Below are positions 43,005 to 54,498 of a stretch of 64,000 nucleotides of DNA, one piece after another. The notes beneath the pieces are model-generated. The model made no database searches and had not been told where the DNA came from. It saw only the letters and a program-made list of their open reading frames with translations. Position numbers and translations under genes: made by a program. The DNA comes from Nothophaeocryptopus gaeumannii. Lineage: Eukaryota; Ascomycota; Dothideomycetes; Mycosphaerellales; Mycosphaerellaceae. The first letter of the stretch is position 1. Every line of letters starts with the position of its first letter. The stretch spans positions 1,736,001 to 1,800,000 of the forward strand of contig JASISA010000025.1 in assembly GCA_031771865.1 (NCBI GenBank), given 5' to 3'.

Positions 43005-44180
43005 AGGGTGTCTGGGGACTGGGGTTTGATGCATGTTGTACTATCGAATGCGGCAGTGAAGTGCGATAGAGGAGAAGCCCAGCTTTGTAACATACGGAGT
43101 GGATAGCTGCGCAGAATTTGATGTGTCACCAGAAAGCGCCCTTCGCGCATCCTTTCGTCTGAGACTAGCTCTGGACCTGCGGTCATTCTCCGAAGCACTC
43201 TACAACCCTCTCTACCGGATCAAGGACTACCGACGGACTTCCTTGACGCATGGTCGACCTACTGGCCGAAGCACTCGATTGGCTTTCTAGGAGAGAACGC
43301 AAGCGTGGCTGCATGAGTGCTCAGCCAAGAGAAGGTTTAGAATGAGAGTCTGACTTTATAGCGCGGATCCCCTTCGACAAGATACATCGCAGACTCAAGA
43401 CTGTTCAGAGCAGGAACGCATTTCTGATCTCGTTTGCGACGGAAGTGCCCGGCTTTACTGCCCCGTATCTTGCCTTCGGAGTGAAGACAACATTGTTGAC
43501 CACATCTCGGGACTGAGTCAGCTATCACGCCATATGTTTCGGTGCGTCGATATGGAAAGATCCGATCACGGTCTTAATTATTGCGAGATCAAAGACATCT
43601 TCGACCAGTACGCAGCCGTACCACCGATGTTCGCGCTTGTCATCTGCTCCCGCGACCTTGTCTGCTGCGCCGCAAATTTCACGCAGGCTGTCAAATCACA
43701 AAGGGAAGCAGCTTTGATTGAGGTAAAAAGGAAGGAAGTATTGCTGTAGGTGAGGCAGGGCGCTGTGACTCCGTTGCGCAAGGAGCAGAAGATGCACCGA
43801 CTCTTTTTGGGTCTGGACTGTTGACAGGCTGGGGAGGCGACGGAGTCAGAGATGTAAGCGAAGAGAACACTGAGTCGCGATTTCTTGATACTGAGCTTTC
43901 GGCCGTGTTGTGAGATCGGAAAGAAATGTCTCCCGGCCTCCGAAGGTGCATATACCGAACTAACAGAGATTGACTGGTCTTGAGGGCTCTTGGGGGAGGA
44001 ATAGGCAACGCGAAAAGAGATAGGCGATTCGGACGTCGACTGCTTGATGACATCGACTGAAGACCCATCTTGACTCAATCGAGCAATCGTTGCTGGTCGT
44101 GAGGTGGCTACAGACTGTCGAGATAGATGGATTGAAGTGATGACTTCGAGGTTAGGAAATCTGAAGGCGCTTGTGTTGTG
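43005..44180. other. intergenic
   Basis: This region has overlapping minus-strand frames (44078-43578, 44068-43691) that are Ser-rich and without motifs. No gene can be supported. Confidence 0.4.
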
Positions 44181-44468
44181 TCAGAGATCTATGAAAATTG
44201 TGGCCACTCTCTCAAATAATGCTATGTACTCAAGATCACATCGTTCAACATAATGCGCAATTTCCCCATAGTCATACTGGAGACCAAACCAGTCGTCACA
44301 CGGATCACTTTCCACAGGCAGGACAGAATACAAGCCTGAGGCATCAGAAAGGGTCCACGGGCCGTCGCGCGAAAGACACGCTAGCCAAGCTAGTGCCGCG
44401 AGCGCTATCCGTGGAGTAAACAACATCTGCGCTTCCCAAACAACATTCCGCCTCTCTTCATCCACCAC
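44181..44468 (-). CDS. possible small secreted protein
   Basis: This open frame of 95 codons has an internal Met at MLFTPRIALAALAWLACLS that would start an 81-aa protein with a signal-peptide-like N-terminus. The mature part is acidic with two cysteines (DPCDDWFGLQYDYG, VERCDLEYIALF). Such features fit small secreted fungal proteins, but the frame is short and has no homology support. It is divergent from the topoisomerase II gene, 141 bp before its ATG. Confidence 0.25.
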   Translation of the reverse strand: MVDEERRNVVWEAQMLFTPRIALAALAWLACLSRDGPWTLSDASGLYSVLPVESDPCDDWFGLQYDYGEIAHYVERCDLEYIALFERVATIFIDL

Positions 44469-44609
44469 GCCACAACAACAGTGGCAACTCCGTTAGCTTG
44501 ACTGCTGGATAATTCGAAAATTATCTCCATGACCTGAGCCCGGAAACGCTCAATCTGGCACGTTCACTAACCAACAACGGCGCGAACGCGCTCACCCTTT
44601 GGGATCAAC

Positions 44610-47600
44610 ATGGACGACTCCTCCGTCTTCGAGATGGATGCCTCGAGTGATTTTGAGCCCGCCGCGCCTAAGGCCGTAAGTTGATATTCACATGACATCT
44701 CACACGTCAAACCTCACCTGCTGACATCATCTACGCAGAAGGCCAAAGCACCTGCGAAGAAGGCTGCTACAACCACCAAACCAAAGGCGACCAAACAAAC
44801 AACGCTGAAGACCACCAAGGCCACGTCAAAACCAGCTGCAAAGCCAGCAGCAAAACCAAAGAAGCGCGCCAAGCCAGACTCGGACGACGAGAACTCGGAA
44901 GCGGATAAGGACAGCTTGAACGACGATTCGCTCCTTTCGAACACACCGCCATCCTCGAAGAAGCAGAAGAAGGCGCCTGCGCCGAAGAAGGCTACCAGCA
45001 AACCGCTCGCCGAGGTCGAAAACGAGAGCTTCGCCATGGGAGATGATGTGCCAATTGTGACCAAGTCCAAGAAGGGCGGCTCCTCCGAGCAGTACCAGAA
45101 GCTCACGCAGCTGGAGCACATCTTGAAGCGTCCGGATACGTATATTGGCTCAGTGGAGCGCACAGTCGAGCAGATGTGGATCTACAACTCCGAGACTGAA
45201 TCGATGGAGAACCGCAAAGTCAGCTACGTACCTGGCTTGTACAAAATCTTTGACGAAATCCTCGTCAACGCTGCGGACAACAAGCAGCGCGACAAGAACA
45301 TGAATGAGATGAGGGTGTCGGTGGATGCCGACAAAGGCGAAATTTCTGTGCAGAACAATGGTCGCGGTATTCCGATTGACATTCACGAGAAGGAGGGCAT
45401 CTACATTCCGGAGATGATATTCGGCCACCTCCTGACATCCTCAAACTACGACGATGATCAGGCAAAAGTGACTGGTGGCCGTAACGGGTACGGTGCGAAG
45501 CTCACCAACATCTATTCTACCAAATTCGATCTGGAAACAGTGGATTCCATGAGCAAGCAGCGATACAAACAGACTTGGCGCAACAACATGAGCGTCATGG
45601 AGAAAGCTAAGATTGAAAAGGTCAAGGGCACGGACGATTACACAAAGATCACCTTCAGGCCAGATTTTGGCAAGTTCGGCATGGATAGAATGGACGAGGA
45701 TTTTGAGGGTCTCGTGAAGCGTCGTGTCTACGATATGGCTGGAACCGCCAAGGGTGTCAAAGTCTTTCTCAACAACGTCCGGATCAAGATCAGCAAGTTC
45801 AAACAGTACATGGAGATGTATACGAAGGCCATCAAGAGCGAGAACATCGCCAACGATGGCGTTGCACCTGAGCAAGTCATCTTGACCGACAACCCACACG
45901 AGCGATGGGAGATTGGCTTTGCCGTCTCTGATGGCAGCTTCCAGCAAGTATCGTTCGTCAACTCTATCGCGACATCCTCTGGAGGCACACACGTCAACTA
46001 CATTGCCGATCAAATTTGCGACAAGCTCGAAGAGATCGTCAACAAGAAGAACAAAGGTGGTGTCAAGCTCAAGAAGGCGCAGCTCCGGAACCACATTTTT
46101 CTCTTCGTCAACTGCTTGATCGTCAATCCGGCATTCACGTCGCAAACTAAGGAGCAGCTCACCACTAAAGTCAGCGCTTTCGGCAGCAAGCCACAAGTTT
46201 CCGAAAAGTTCCTCAAAGACATCGCCAAGACCGAAGTCGTGACCAACATCCTTCACTTCGCTCAACAAAAGGCCGACAAGGTGCTTTCGAAGTCTGACGG
46301 TAATCGCCGACAGCGCATGAACCACTCCAAGCTGACCGATGCGAACAAAGCTGGGACCAAGGACGGACACAAGTGCACTCTGATTCTTACAGAAGGTGAT
46401 TCAGCCGCGCTGCTCGCACTCGCTGGTCGTGCTGTTGTCAATCCTGATCTTTTTGGAGTATTCCCTCTTCGTGGAAAGGTCCTCAACGTCCGCGATGCAT
46501 CTATCGACCAGATCTCGAAGAACGCCGAGATTCAGAACATCAAGAAGTTCATCGGTTTGCAGCACAAGAAGGAGTACACCGACACAAGAGGTCTCCGCTA
46601 CGGCCACATCATGATCATGACCGATCAAGATCACGACGGCTCTCATATTAAGGGTCTTCTTATCAATTTCTTGCAGGTGCAATTCCCATCGCTTCTGAAG
46701 CTTGAAGGCTTCCTGCTTGAATTCATTACTCCAATTGTCAAGGTCTGGAAAGGCGATCCAAAACACCCCAAGGGAAAGCGTGACTTCTTTACCATGCCGG
46801 AGTACGAAGCATGGAAGCAGGAGCCCGGCAACCAGAAGGGATGGGATCACAAGTACTACAAGGGATTGGGTACCTCAGACACGAGAGACGCTCAAATCTA
46901 CTTCTCAGACTTGGACAAGCACTTGAAGGAATTCCACGCGATGCGCGATGGCGAGCCGGAGCTTATCGATCTGGCCTTCTCCAAGAAGAAGGCAGACCAG
47001 CGAAAGCTTTGGCTTCAGCAATTCGTGCCTGGTACTTACCTTGACATGTCTGGAACAGAGAAAATTACCTATGATGATTTCATTAACAAAGAGCTGATTC
47101 TCTTCTCCATGGCCGACAACATGAGATCAATCCCTTCCGTGGTCGACGGATTGAAGCCAGGTCAACGGAAGGTCATGTACACTGCCTTCCGCCGCAATTT
47201 GAAGAAGGATATCAAGGTGGTCGAGCTGGCTGGGCTGGTCTCTGGTCTTACTGCATACGCCTACGGTGATGCCTCTCTTCAGCAGACAATCGTCGCTCTC
47301 GCTCAGAACTTCGTTGGCTCGAACAACATGAACATGCTCGAGCCCAGTGGCAACTTTGGTTCTCGACTTCAAGGTGGTAGCGATGCAGCCAGCGCTCGTT
47401 ACATTTACACGAGACTGTCGCCATTTGCTCGTAACGTATTCGACCAGAGAGACGAGGCGCTCTTGACGTACAACACTGACGATGGTAACACCATCGAGCC
47501 AGAGCTGTACTGCCCGATAATTCCGATGATCCTCATCAACGGTGCAGATGGCATTGGTACGGGTTGGAGCACTTCTGTCCCTAATTACCATCCTGAGGAA

Positions 47601-49868
47601 GTCATCGACAACCTCATTCGCCGCATGGATGGGTCAAAGGATGATATGAGGCCCATGATGCCGTGGTATCGTGCCTGGACTGGAGAGACCGAACAACTAA
47701 CAACCGACCGATTCAAGTTCTCTGGCAAGATCCGCAAGATCAGCGATACTGAAGTCGAAATTACCGAGCTTCCGGTTCATCAGTGGACACAGGACTTCAA
47801 AGACAAGCTCGAAGACATTATCAAAGCTGAGAAGGTGCCGTCCTTCATCAAGGACTACACTGAGTACAACACGCCCGAGACCGTTCACTTCATCATCAAG
47901 CTGGAAGAGAAGAAGCTGAAGGAGAACGAGGAGAAACTTGAGGACCTTTTCAAGCTCTCCAAGACTCAGGCAACTTCGAATCTTGTCGCTTTTGACCAGC
48001 ATGGGCGTATCTACAAGTACGCTACTGAGCTAGACATCATCGAGGAGTTCTACAATGTGCGCGTTGGTATGTATCAGAAGCGCAAGCAGCACTTGCTCAG
48101 CGAAATGCATCGTGAACTCGACAAGCTCACCAACCAAGCGCGATTCGTCCAAATGATAATCGACAACAAGTTGACAGTCAGCAAGAAGAAGAAGGCAGTG
48201 CTCGTACAAGAGCTCGCCAAGCTGAACTTCTCGCGATTCCCAAGAATTGCCGACGCGAAGAAGGCAGGCGAGACCGAGAAGGTCGTTGATGAGGAGAGCG
48301 ATGAGGCGGACGATGCCGACACTGCTGCTGGCGCCAGTGACTTTGACTACCTGCTTGGCATGGCCATTTGGTCTTTGACGCAGGAGAGAGTCGAGAAGCT
48401 CAATCGACAGATTGGCGACAAGCAGGAGGAGATCGATGTTCTTACTGTCAAGACTCCCAAAGATCTCTGGAGGGCCGATCTCGAGGAGCTGCGCGCAGCC
48501 TGGAACAACGCTCTTACTGAAGAGGCCAACCGCGACAAGAAGATCAAGGCGAAGGGCCGTCGCGCTTCTGGCAAGCTTGGCATAGGAGGCAAAGCTGGAA
48601 AGAAGCGGAAGGCCGCCGACGATGATTACTCGGACTCGGACTTTGGACCTAAGAAAGCGAAGGCTCCAAAGGCCGTGAAGTCTAATGCCATCGGTGGCCT
48701 TATGGCTGCTGCGGCGGCGAGACCGACTGCTGGAGTCGCTAGTATCGAGCAGAAGCCGATTGAGCTGCCACCAGCAGAGAAGCAGATGACACTGGACAAC
48801 GCGTTCGTGTCAAAAGCGCCGGCTCCGAAGCCAATTGTGGTAGACGATGATGCACCCGCGAAGAAGCCACGCGGTCGTCCGAAGAAGGTCGCTGACGATG
48901 ATGATGAGTCGGACCAGGTCAAGCCAGCCCCTGCCCAGAAGACCGCCCCTGCCCAGAAGACCGCCCCTGCCCAGAAGACCGCCCCTGCCCAGAAGACCGC
49001 CCCTTCGAAGAAGACGGTCGATTCTGACGTGGAGATGGAAGACGAAGAAGATGTCTTCACTGCTGTCGCCAAAGAGGAAGCGTCCAAGCCAGCAAACAGG
49101 CCAGCACCAGCGCGTGGTGGACGCGCCGCCGCTCAAAAGGCCAAGAGGTACACGGTTGATTCTGATTCCGAAGAAAACTCTGACGGTGGAAACGACATGC
49201 TCGCTGATGTTAGTACCATGGTCAAGGGCATTGGCAGTGGTCAGAATGACGGGCCAACTCGTCTCTTCCACCCGCCTTCCGCCTCACGCCCATCTAGCAG
49301 CCACGGTCTGAAGGCGAAGTCTAGCAAGCGAAACCTAGTGGACGAGGACATTTCCGAGGATGAGACTGACTGGCAAGGGCTGGCACAGAACTCGCCTAAG
49401 AAGATCACGCAGCATACCATGCTGTCTGAGAACGAGGACTCCATGGATATGGACGAGCCAATTAAGCCTGCTCCAAAGCCTGCAACCAAAGCCAAAGCTG
49501 CTCCAAAAGCCAAAGAGACTGCATTGAAGCCGAAGAAGGCGCCGGCTCCTGCACCAGCGCCGGTCCCGAAGCCACAAGCATTGTCTCCAGCTGCGAAAGC
49601 ATACGCCGCGAAGAAGGCAGCACAGGCCAAGGCTGGGGCGTCGAAGAAGAAGCTGCCGTCGTCTGACGATGACGACGAGGGTGTTGACGCCATCGCCAAT
49701 GACATCTTGAGCGATGAGGACGATGACAGCCCGGTCAAGCCGACTGCTCGTCCGTCTCGCCGCGCAGCTGCGGCGGCGCCGAAGTCGAAGTACGCTGTTG
49801 ACAGCGACGAAGAGGAGGATGACGATTCCGAGAACACCTTCGAGGATGCGGATGAGAGCTTTGATTAG
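44610..49868 (+). CDS. TOP2: DNA topoisomerase II
   Basis: A 66-bp first exon (44610-44675), a 63-nt intron (44676-44738, acceptor CTACGCAG) and a second exon to 49868 give 1731 aa. The N-terminal GHKL ATPase has NNGRGIPIDIHEKEG and the GRNGYGAKLTNIY loop, then the QTKEQLTTK transducer lysine loop. TOPRIM motifs are TEGDSAALLAL (catalytic Glu574) and DQDHDGSH (from residue 651). The cleavage-site tyrosine is Tyr910 in SARYIYTRL. The C-terminal tail, from about residue 1290, is long, charged and disordered, with acidic and Lys-rich blocks and a perfect 18-bp tandem repeat. It is an essential nuclear enzyme that decatenates chromosomes by double-strand passage. The N-terminal basic extension before the ATPase is typical for fungi. 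Confidence 0.98.
48927..48998 (+). repeat. four perfect 18-bp tandem repeats in the topoisomerase II tail
   Basis: The unit GCCCCTGCCCAGAAGACC occurs four times without a mismatch, encoding (APAQKT)4. A diverged fifth unit (APSKKT) follows at 48999-49016. DNA-level identity implies recent expansion. It adds a Lys-containing disordered linker to the C-terminal domain. Confidence 0.95.
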
Positions 49869-50633
49869 AGAGGATGATTGAGCGTGATGGCGCTATGAAT
49901 GCTTATAGGATGATACCATGGCGTTTCTCCGAGGATATGGGACAACCAAGGGCAGAGACTAATGGTTTCTTTGTCTATTTTGGATTTCGTTTAGTTTCGT
50001 ATCAAGACTCCGAATACCCACCTTTCTTGGACAGGTTCATCTTGTTGATGTGTTGTCGATGTTCTACTTGCTGAATAGGGCAAATGCCAAGCATCTTCGA
50101 CTTGCATCTGGTTGAGCTCTCTGCACTCTGCGAAATCGGCGACTCGGCTCAGCTTACATTCTGGCGGTCTCAAAGCTTAGCTCGATGGCCAGCCTCGGCC
50201 TGTCTTTCTGGCTAAGATGCTCGTCATCGTCGGACAGTCCTTACAGAAACTGATGCCGAGAATACAAGCCCATAGATGTCCGACTTGGAAGGATGTTGAG
50301 GACGAAGGGCTTGGCGCAAACATCGTGGAGAAGACAACCTGGACGATGGTCGTAGCTCTATGCCCTGCGTCAGCAAGATTGGGACCGTTGGCCGAAGGAC
50401 ACCCTCTTCGGCCCACCATTGCGACAGCGATAATGCGGGGAACGCGATAGGCCCTCCGAGCGGCGGGTCAAACATATACCAAAGTTGCCGGCCACCAGGT
50501 CGCCTTCGCCACCTTTATTCTGACGTCTTTAGCTTGGAATTTAGATCTTACTTGCACTCAACTTCTTTCTTGGATTAGTACTTTCCAGCTACAACGTTTC
50601 TGGATCCAAGGACTTCATATTACTTGGAATAAC
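49869..50633. other. intergenic
   Basis: This 765-bp region holds the 3' flank of topoisomerase II and the promoter of the aldolase-like gene. No other feature is seen. Confidence 0.45.
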
Positions 50634-51648
50634 ATGGCACCAAACGCAGAGGAACCGATTGGCGTTTCTGCCAATGGCCACAGTGAGCCTGTCAATGGTG
50701 GTGAGGCACCATTGGAGCCGGGCGTCAAGAAGAATATCGCGCAGGGAAAGATGATTAATTTCCCACGGTATTTCGAAAGCACCGTACTCAGATGTTAACC
50801 TTAGAAAGTTGACGCGCTATATGTAGCCCACCAAAATTCGAGGACAAGTACAAAGAGAGAGAATACCTCAAGGGCCGCCTCGCAGCAGCTTTCCGGATTT
50901 TCGGCAAATATGGCTTTGACGAAGGTGTTGCTGGACATATCACTATGCGTGATCCTGTTGACCCGCACTGTTTCTGGTACGTCTCCCACTCCCATAACAC
51001 CGCCAAATCCCATGCTAACTCCTCTTCTCTTCCAGGGTCAACCCCTTCGGCGTCGCCTTCTCCCTTATAAACAATTCCGACCTCATTCTCGTCAACCACT
51101 CCGGCCAAGTCATCGACGGGGGAGAATGCCGCTTGCTCAATACAGCAGCTTACATGATCCACTCCGCCATCCATAAAGCTCGTCCGGACGTCAACTGCGC
51201 TGCTCACTCGCACTCCATCTACGGCCGGACGTGGTGTACTCTCGGTCGCACACTCGATACCCTCACGCAGGACTCCTGCGCTTTCCACAACGATCACGTC
51301 GTCTACGACTCTTTCAACGGCGTCGTCCTCGCGGAGAAGGAAGGCAATGATATCGCGAAATGCTTGGGCAATAAGAAGGCTGCTCTTCTTCAGAACCATG
51401 GGCTTTTGACTGTTGGATCCACGATCGAAGAGGCTATCTTTTGGTTTGTGAGCTTGGAGAAGTGCTGTCATAGCCAGTTGATGGCTGAGGCGGCGGCGGC
51501 GAGTCGTGGAGAGAAGCCGATTACCATTGGAGAGGAGGAGGCGCAGTATACGTATAGGACTGTGGGGACGGCGAGGGCGGGGTGGTTTGGTGCGAAGCCG
51601 CTTTTTGATGTGGTGCATAAGGAGACTGGAGGAGATTATTTGCAGTAG
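50634..51648 (+). CDS. class II aldolase/adducin head domain protein
   Basis: Three exons, 50634-50767, 50827-50976 and 51036-51648, with two introns of 59 nt each (donors GTATTT and GTACGT; acceptors ATGTAG and TTCCAG), give 298 aa. The fold signature is clear: AFRIFGKYGFDEGVAGHIT, then VNPFGVAFS, SDLILVNHSG, the zinc-ligand pair AAHSHSIYGR and the third His in LLQNHGLLTVG. The family includes fuculose-1-phosphate aldolase, ribulose-5-phosphate epimerase and the non-catalytic adducin head. With the His cluster intact, a metal-dependent activity is plausible. The substrate is unknown. The N-terminal 45 residues are disordered. Confidence 0.92.
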
Positions 51649-52400
51649 ATGGGGAGTGAAGATGTGAGGGGTAGAGAGGCAGATTGACGATACACATGAA
51701 TACCTATGCATACCCAGAATGAGAACCGGCGTTGGCGTTTCCGTCGTTCAGCCTGCTATTTGTCTTGCACTCTACCGCTTCCTGCGAATGGTCTCTTTAT
51801 GTGCTTTCTTACTGTCTCCAGTCCTCTTCTGGCATCATCGAGCAGAGTGGCGTCTTTGAGCTCGCTACGGGCTCATGGCTGCTCACTCTTGGGAGTCGCG
51901 AAGGCTGGACAAGCACCCTAGGCTGGCTTCTTACTGCCTGAAGACTCGTTAATTAGATACGTCGCTCCGTTCCAGATAAGATCTCGAAATGCATAGACGC
52001 TCCTTGAGGACTTCTCGGAGAGGGGAAGAAAGGGCCGTGAAGTCGGCTGTGTTCAACACTGTTGATCTTGTGAGTCTGAACATGTATCCAAGCTCAGCCG
52101 CATTTTCCATTCTGGCCCAACATTCTCTGGTTGTCTCTCAAAGCCGCGGCGACGGCAAAGTCAAGCAGGCCTGCACCTCTGCGGACTCCCATCGTGATGG
52201 GTAGACCTCATGCCGGAACGTGTGTAACAAAGCCGTCCTCGTGAGTTGCGACAGAGACTCGCCGGTCCATCTGGTGCGCATCTTTGGCTGTCACTGACTT
52301 CAGCTCCGAGCGTCTGGTAGAATTGTATCCGGTTCAAAGTGCTTACACGCGTCGCGTCGAAAGGCGCCCATGCCAAGTCAAGGGAGTACGGTCGGCGATA
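51649..52400. other. intergenic between convergent genes
   Basis: This 752-bp stretch lies between convergent 3' ends. Only random short frames are present. Confidence 0.45.
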
Positions 52401-52975
52401 TCATGATTTCGACTGCACGCAGAGGGCGATTCCACCTAGCACCAGGCTCATACCAATCCAGGTGTCTTCCTCTCATGTTAGCATGGATGGGGATGGTCTT
52501 GTCAGACCTTGGTGTCTCACCTCTAGAGATGGTCTTTCCTTCGACCCACCATTCGCCAAGGACTGTGAAAAGAAAGGCCAGAGAGTTTGTGATTGGAACC
52601 GTAAGACTCAGCTCTGCGCCCTTGTTAGTACATTGTTGAGACTGATTTAGAAGCAGACATGTACTGACCAGCCTGACCGACCAGGATGAAGAACCATACG
52701 CTTCCAGTCACGTTCAGGAGGAGCGGGACAGCGTAGGCAGGGTTCTTCAGCAAGTCGAAAACGGCGTAGAGCACACCCCAAATCTTCTTTTGCAGCCATG
52801 ATGAGTTCGGATCGCTTAGCATGGGGCGAGTCGGCTTTGGCTGCTTGTCCCGTTTGACAGCAGCAGCTCGAATGAAAGGAGTGGTGAGGCCCCAGCAGGC
52901 GCCGACGATGAGGAAGCCAACGACCCATCGCCAAATTGAGGGGGCTGGCTCTGCCAGAGGCACATCGGGATCCAT
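52401..52975 (-). CDS. TMEM234 family membrane protein
   Basis: Three exons, 52975-52669, 52613-52521 and 52471-52401, are separated by introns of 55 nt (52668-52614, branch TACTAAC) and 49 nt (52520-52472). They give 156 aa. The spliced protein has four hydrophobic spans and the TMEM234 pattern: VGACWGLTTPFIRAA, NPAYAVPLLLNVTGSVWFF, then across the first junction GQAELSLTVPITNSLAFLF, and finally GMSLVLGGIALCVQSKS. It resembles half of a small drug/metabolite transporter. In animals the family is linked to membrane or basement-membrane functions, and the molecular role is unknown. The first junction was chosen so that the alignment through PITNSLA has no gap. Confidence 0.88.
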
Positions 52976-53243
52976 GATGGGTTGTAGATTAGGTAGAGAG
53001 ATTGTAGGTGAATGTTGATATGGCTTTCCCCTGTCTTGACATTCACATGGCCTTGCAATAATGGCCTTGGAAGCAAGAGCGCGCTTGGGCCAGCTGCGGT
53101 GGAAGTCCAAGAGCTCGGCTGACAGACTCCATCACACCAACACCCGCCACAACAGATCATCTACATAGCCAAAACCACTACCAATCTCATTTGAAGCCTA
53201 AGTACTCCCTGTTTCCTCTAGTTCTCGGCCTCAAACGCTCAAG
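52976..53243. promoter_or_regulatory. bidirectional promoter of TMEM234 homologue and PhyH-like gene
   Basis: A 268-bp spacer between divergent start codons must hold both promoters. It includes pyrimidine-rich segments next to each start. No specific site is assigned. Confidence 0.55.
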
Positions 53244-54188
53244 ATGGCTCCTTCCCGTGTCTCCCCATGTCCGTCATCTGCAGACATCTCACAAGGCCTA
53301 TCTCCCGAGCAACTACGACAGTGGGAGGAGAATGGCTATCTACTCATACCCGACGCTCTCTCCCCTGTCCAGGTCCAGGATCTTCTCACAGAGTCACGAC
53401 GAATGCTCAGCGAGTTCGACCTCTCATCGCATCCCATGACCAAATTCTCCACTGGTGAGAAGAACGATCACGTCGGCGATGACTATTTCCTCACCTCGGG
53501 CGACAAGGTCCGATTCTTCTTCGAGGAAGATGCGTTCGACGAGCAAGGCAATCTCAGCAAGCCAAAAGAGAAGGCTATCAACAAGATCGGACATTACTTG
53601 CACCAATTGAATCCCTCGTTCAAAGATGCGAGCATCAACGAGCAGAATGCGCGGATAGCAAGAGACTTGGGGTTCAAGGATCCAAGAGTGCTGCAAAGTA
53701 TGGTGATCTGCAAGCAGCCAGAGATTGGAGGGCGAGTACCACCGCATCAGGATAGCGTATTTCTGTACACAAATCCTCCATCCGCAGTTGGGTTCTGGTA
53801 CGCTCTCGAAGACTGCACAGTCGAGAATGGGTGTCTATCTTTCGCGCCTGGCTCTCACAAGCGAGCCCCCGTCATTGATCGATTTGTCCGCAACGACTCT
53901 GGCACCGGCACGACTTTCACGAAGAATGAGAACGGGCAATGGCCGAGAGGCTTGAAGAGCGAAAGTGCGGTTGACGACGAGAGGTACGAGCTTGGAGAAG
54001 TCCAGGCAGGCACACTGGTGCTCATACACGGAAACATTATGCACAAGAGCGAGAAGAATACGAGTCAGAAGGGACGCATGATCTATACGTTTCACATGAT
54101 TGAGGGCGAGAATGAGTATGATGCGAGGAACTGGTTGCAGCCGCCCGCAGAAGGCTTCACGGCGCTGAATCAGGCAGTGAAGACCTGA
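53244..54188 (+). CDS. phytanoyl-CoA dioxygenase (PhyH/PHYHD1) family protein
   Basis: This is a single exon of 314 aa, with ATG in AAGATGG context. It is an Fe(II)/2-oxoglutarate oxygenase of the PhyH type. The iron-binding HxD is in RVPPHQDSVFLY, the distal His lies in LVLIHGNIMHKSEKN, and the 2-oxoglutarate-binding Arg is in QKGRMIYTFH. The N-terminal helix QLRQWEENGYLLIPDAL is typical. It most resembles PHYHD1-like proteins (DDYFLTSGDKVRFFFEEDAF) rather than the peroxisomal phytanoyl-CoA hydroxylase, and it lacks a PTS1 (it ends QAVKT). The substrate is unknown. It shares a promoter region with the TMEM234 homologue. Confidence 0.93.
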   Translation: MAPSRVSPCPSSADISQGLSPEQLRQWEENGYLLIPDALSPVQVQDLLTESRRMLSEFDLSSHPMTKFSTGEKNDHVGDDYFLTSGDKVRFFFEEDAFDEQGNLSKPKEKAINKIGHYLHQLNPSFKDASINEQNARIARDLGFKDPRVLQSMVICKQPEIGGRVPPHQDSVFLYTNPPSAVGFWYALEDCTVENGCLSFAPGSHKRAPVIDRFVRNDSGTGTTFTKNENGQWPRGLKSESAVDDERYELGEVQAGTLVLIHGNIMHKSEKNTSQKGRMIYTFHMIEGENEYDARNWLQPPAEGFTALNQAVKT

Positions 54189-54498
54189 GTGATAAAGGTC
54201 GTCCATCTCAGCACGTGAGACTGAGACTAAAGCACATATCGCAGATCTATGGGGCTTACCTCGAAGCTTCGGCAATATGAGGACATGAGGACAAGGCTGG
54301 GTTTGGCACGTGTTGCTTGTCATCTTGATGAGCTGAGCACTTTCAGACTGTCCTCAAATGTACCCTTGGCGCGACGTATAAGGTCACATATGAACACTGA
54401 TTTTTGCAGCATCAAATACAGCCCTCAAACTTCGACAGCATCAGATCGCACGCCATCTGCCACAACCCGTCACTATCCAACACCAGCCACTGCTCAAC
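54189..54498. other. intergenic before the RING cluster
   Basis: This is a 310-bp spacer. Its end is C/A-rich and leader-like (CAACACCAGCCACTGCTCAAC before the ATG). No other feature is seen. Confidence 0.4.

Noticed and set aside
45441..46370. 309-codon minus-strand frame inside topoisomerase II
   Set aside because: It is an antisense shadow of a strongly conserved coding exon, with no motif and no promoter.
49241..49837. 198-codon Ser/Ala-rich minus-strand frame in the topoisomerase II tail
   Set aside because: It is the antisense of a Lys/Asp-rich repeat tail and low-complexity only.
50788..51711. 307-codon minus-strand frame over the aldolase-like gene
   Set aside because: It crosses three well-supported exons and two introns of the plus-strand gene. 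Its Arg/Ser-rich composition is a shadow artefact.
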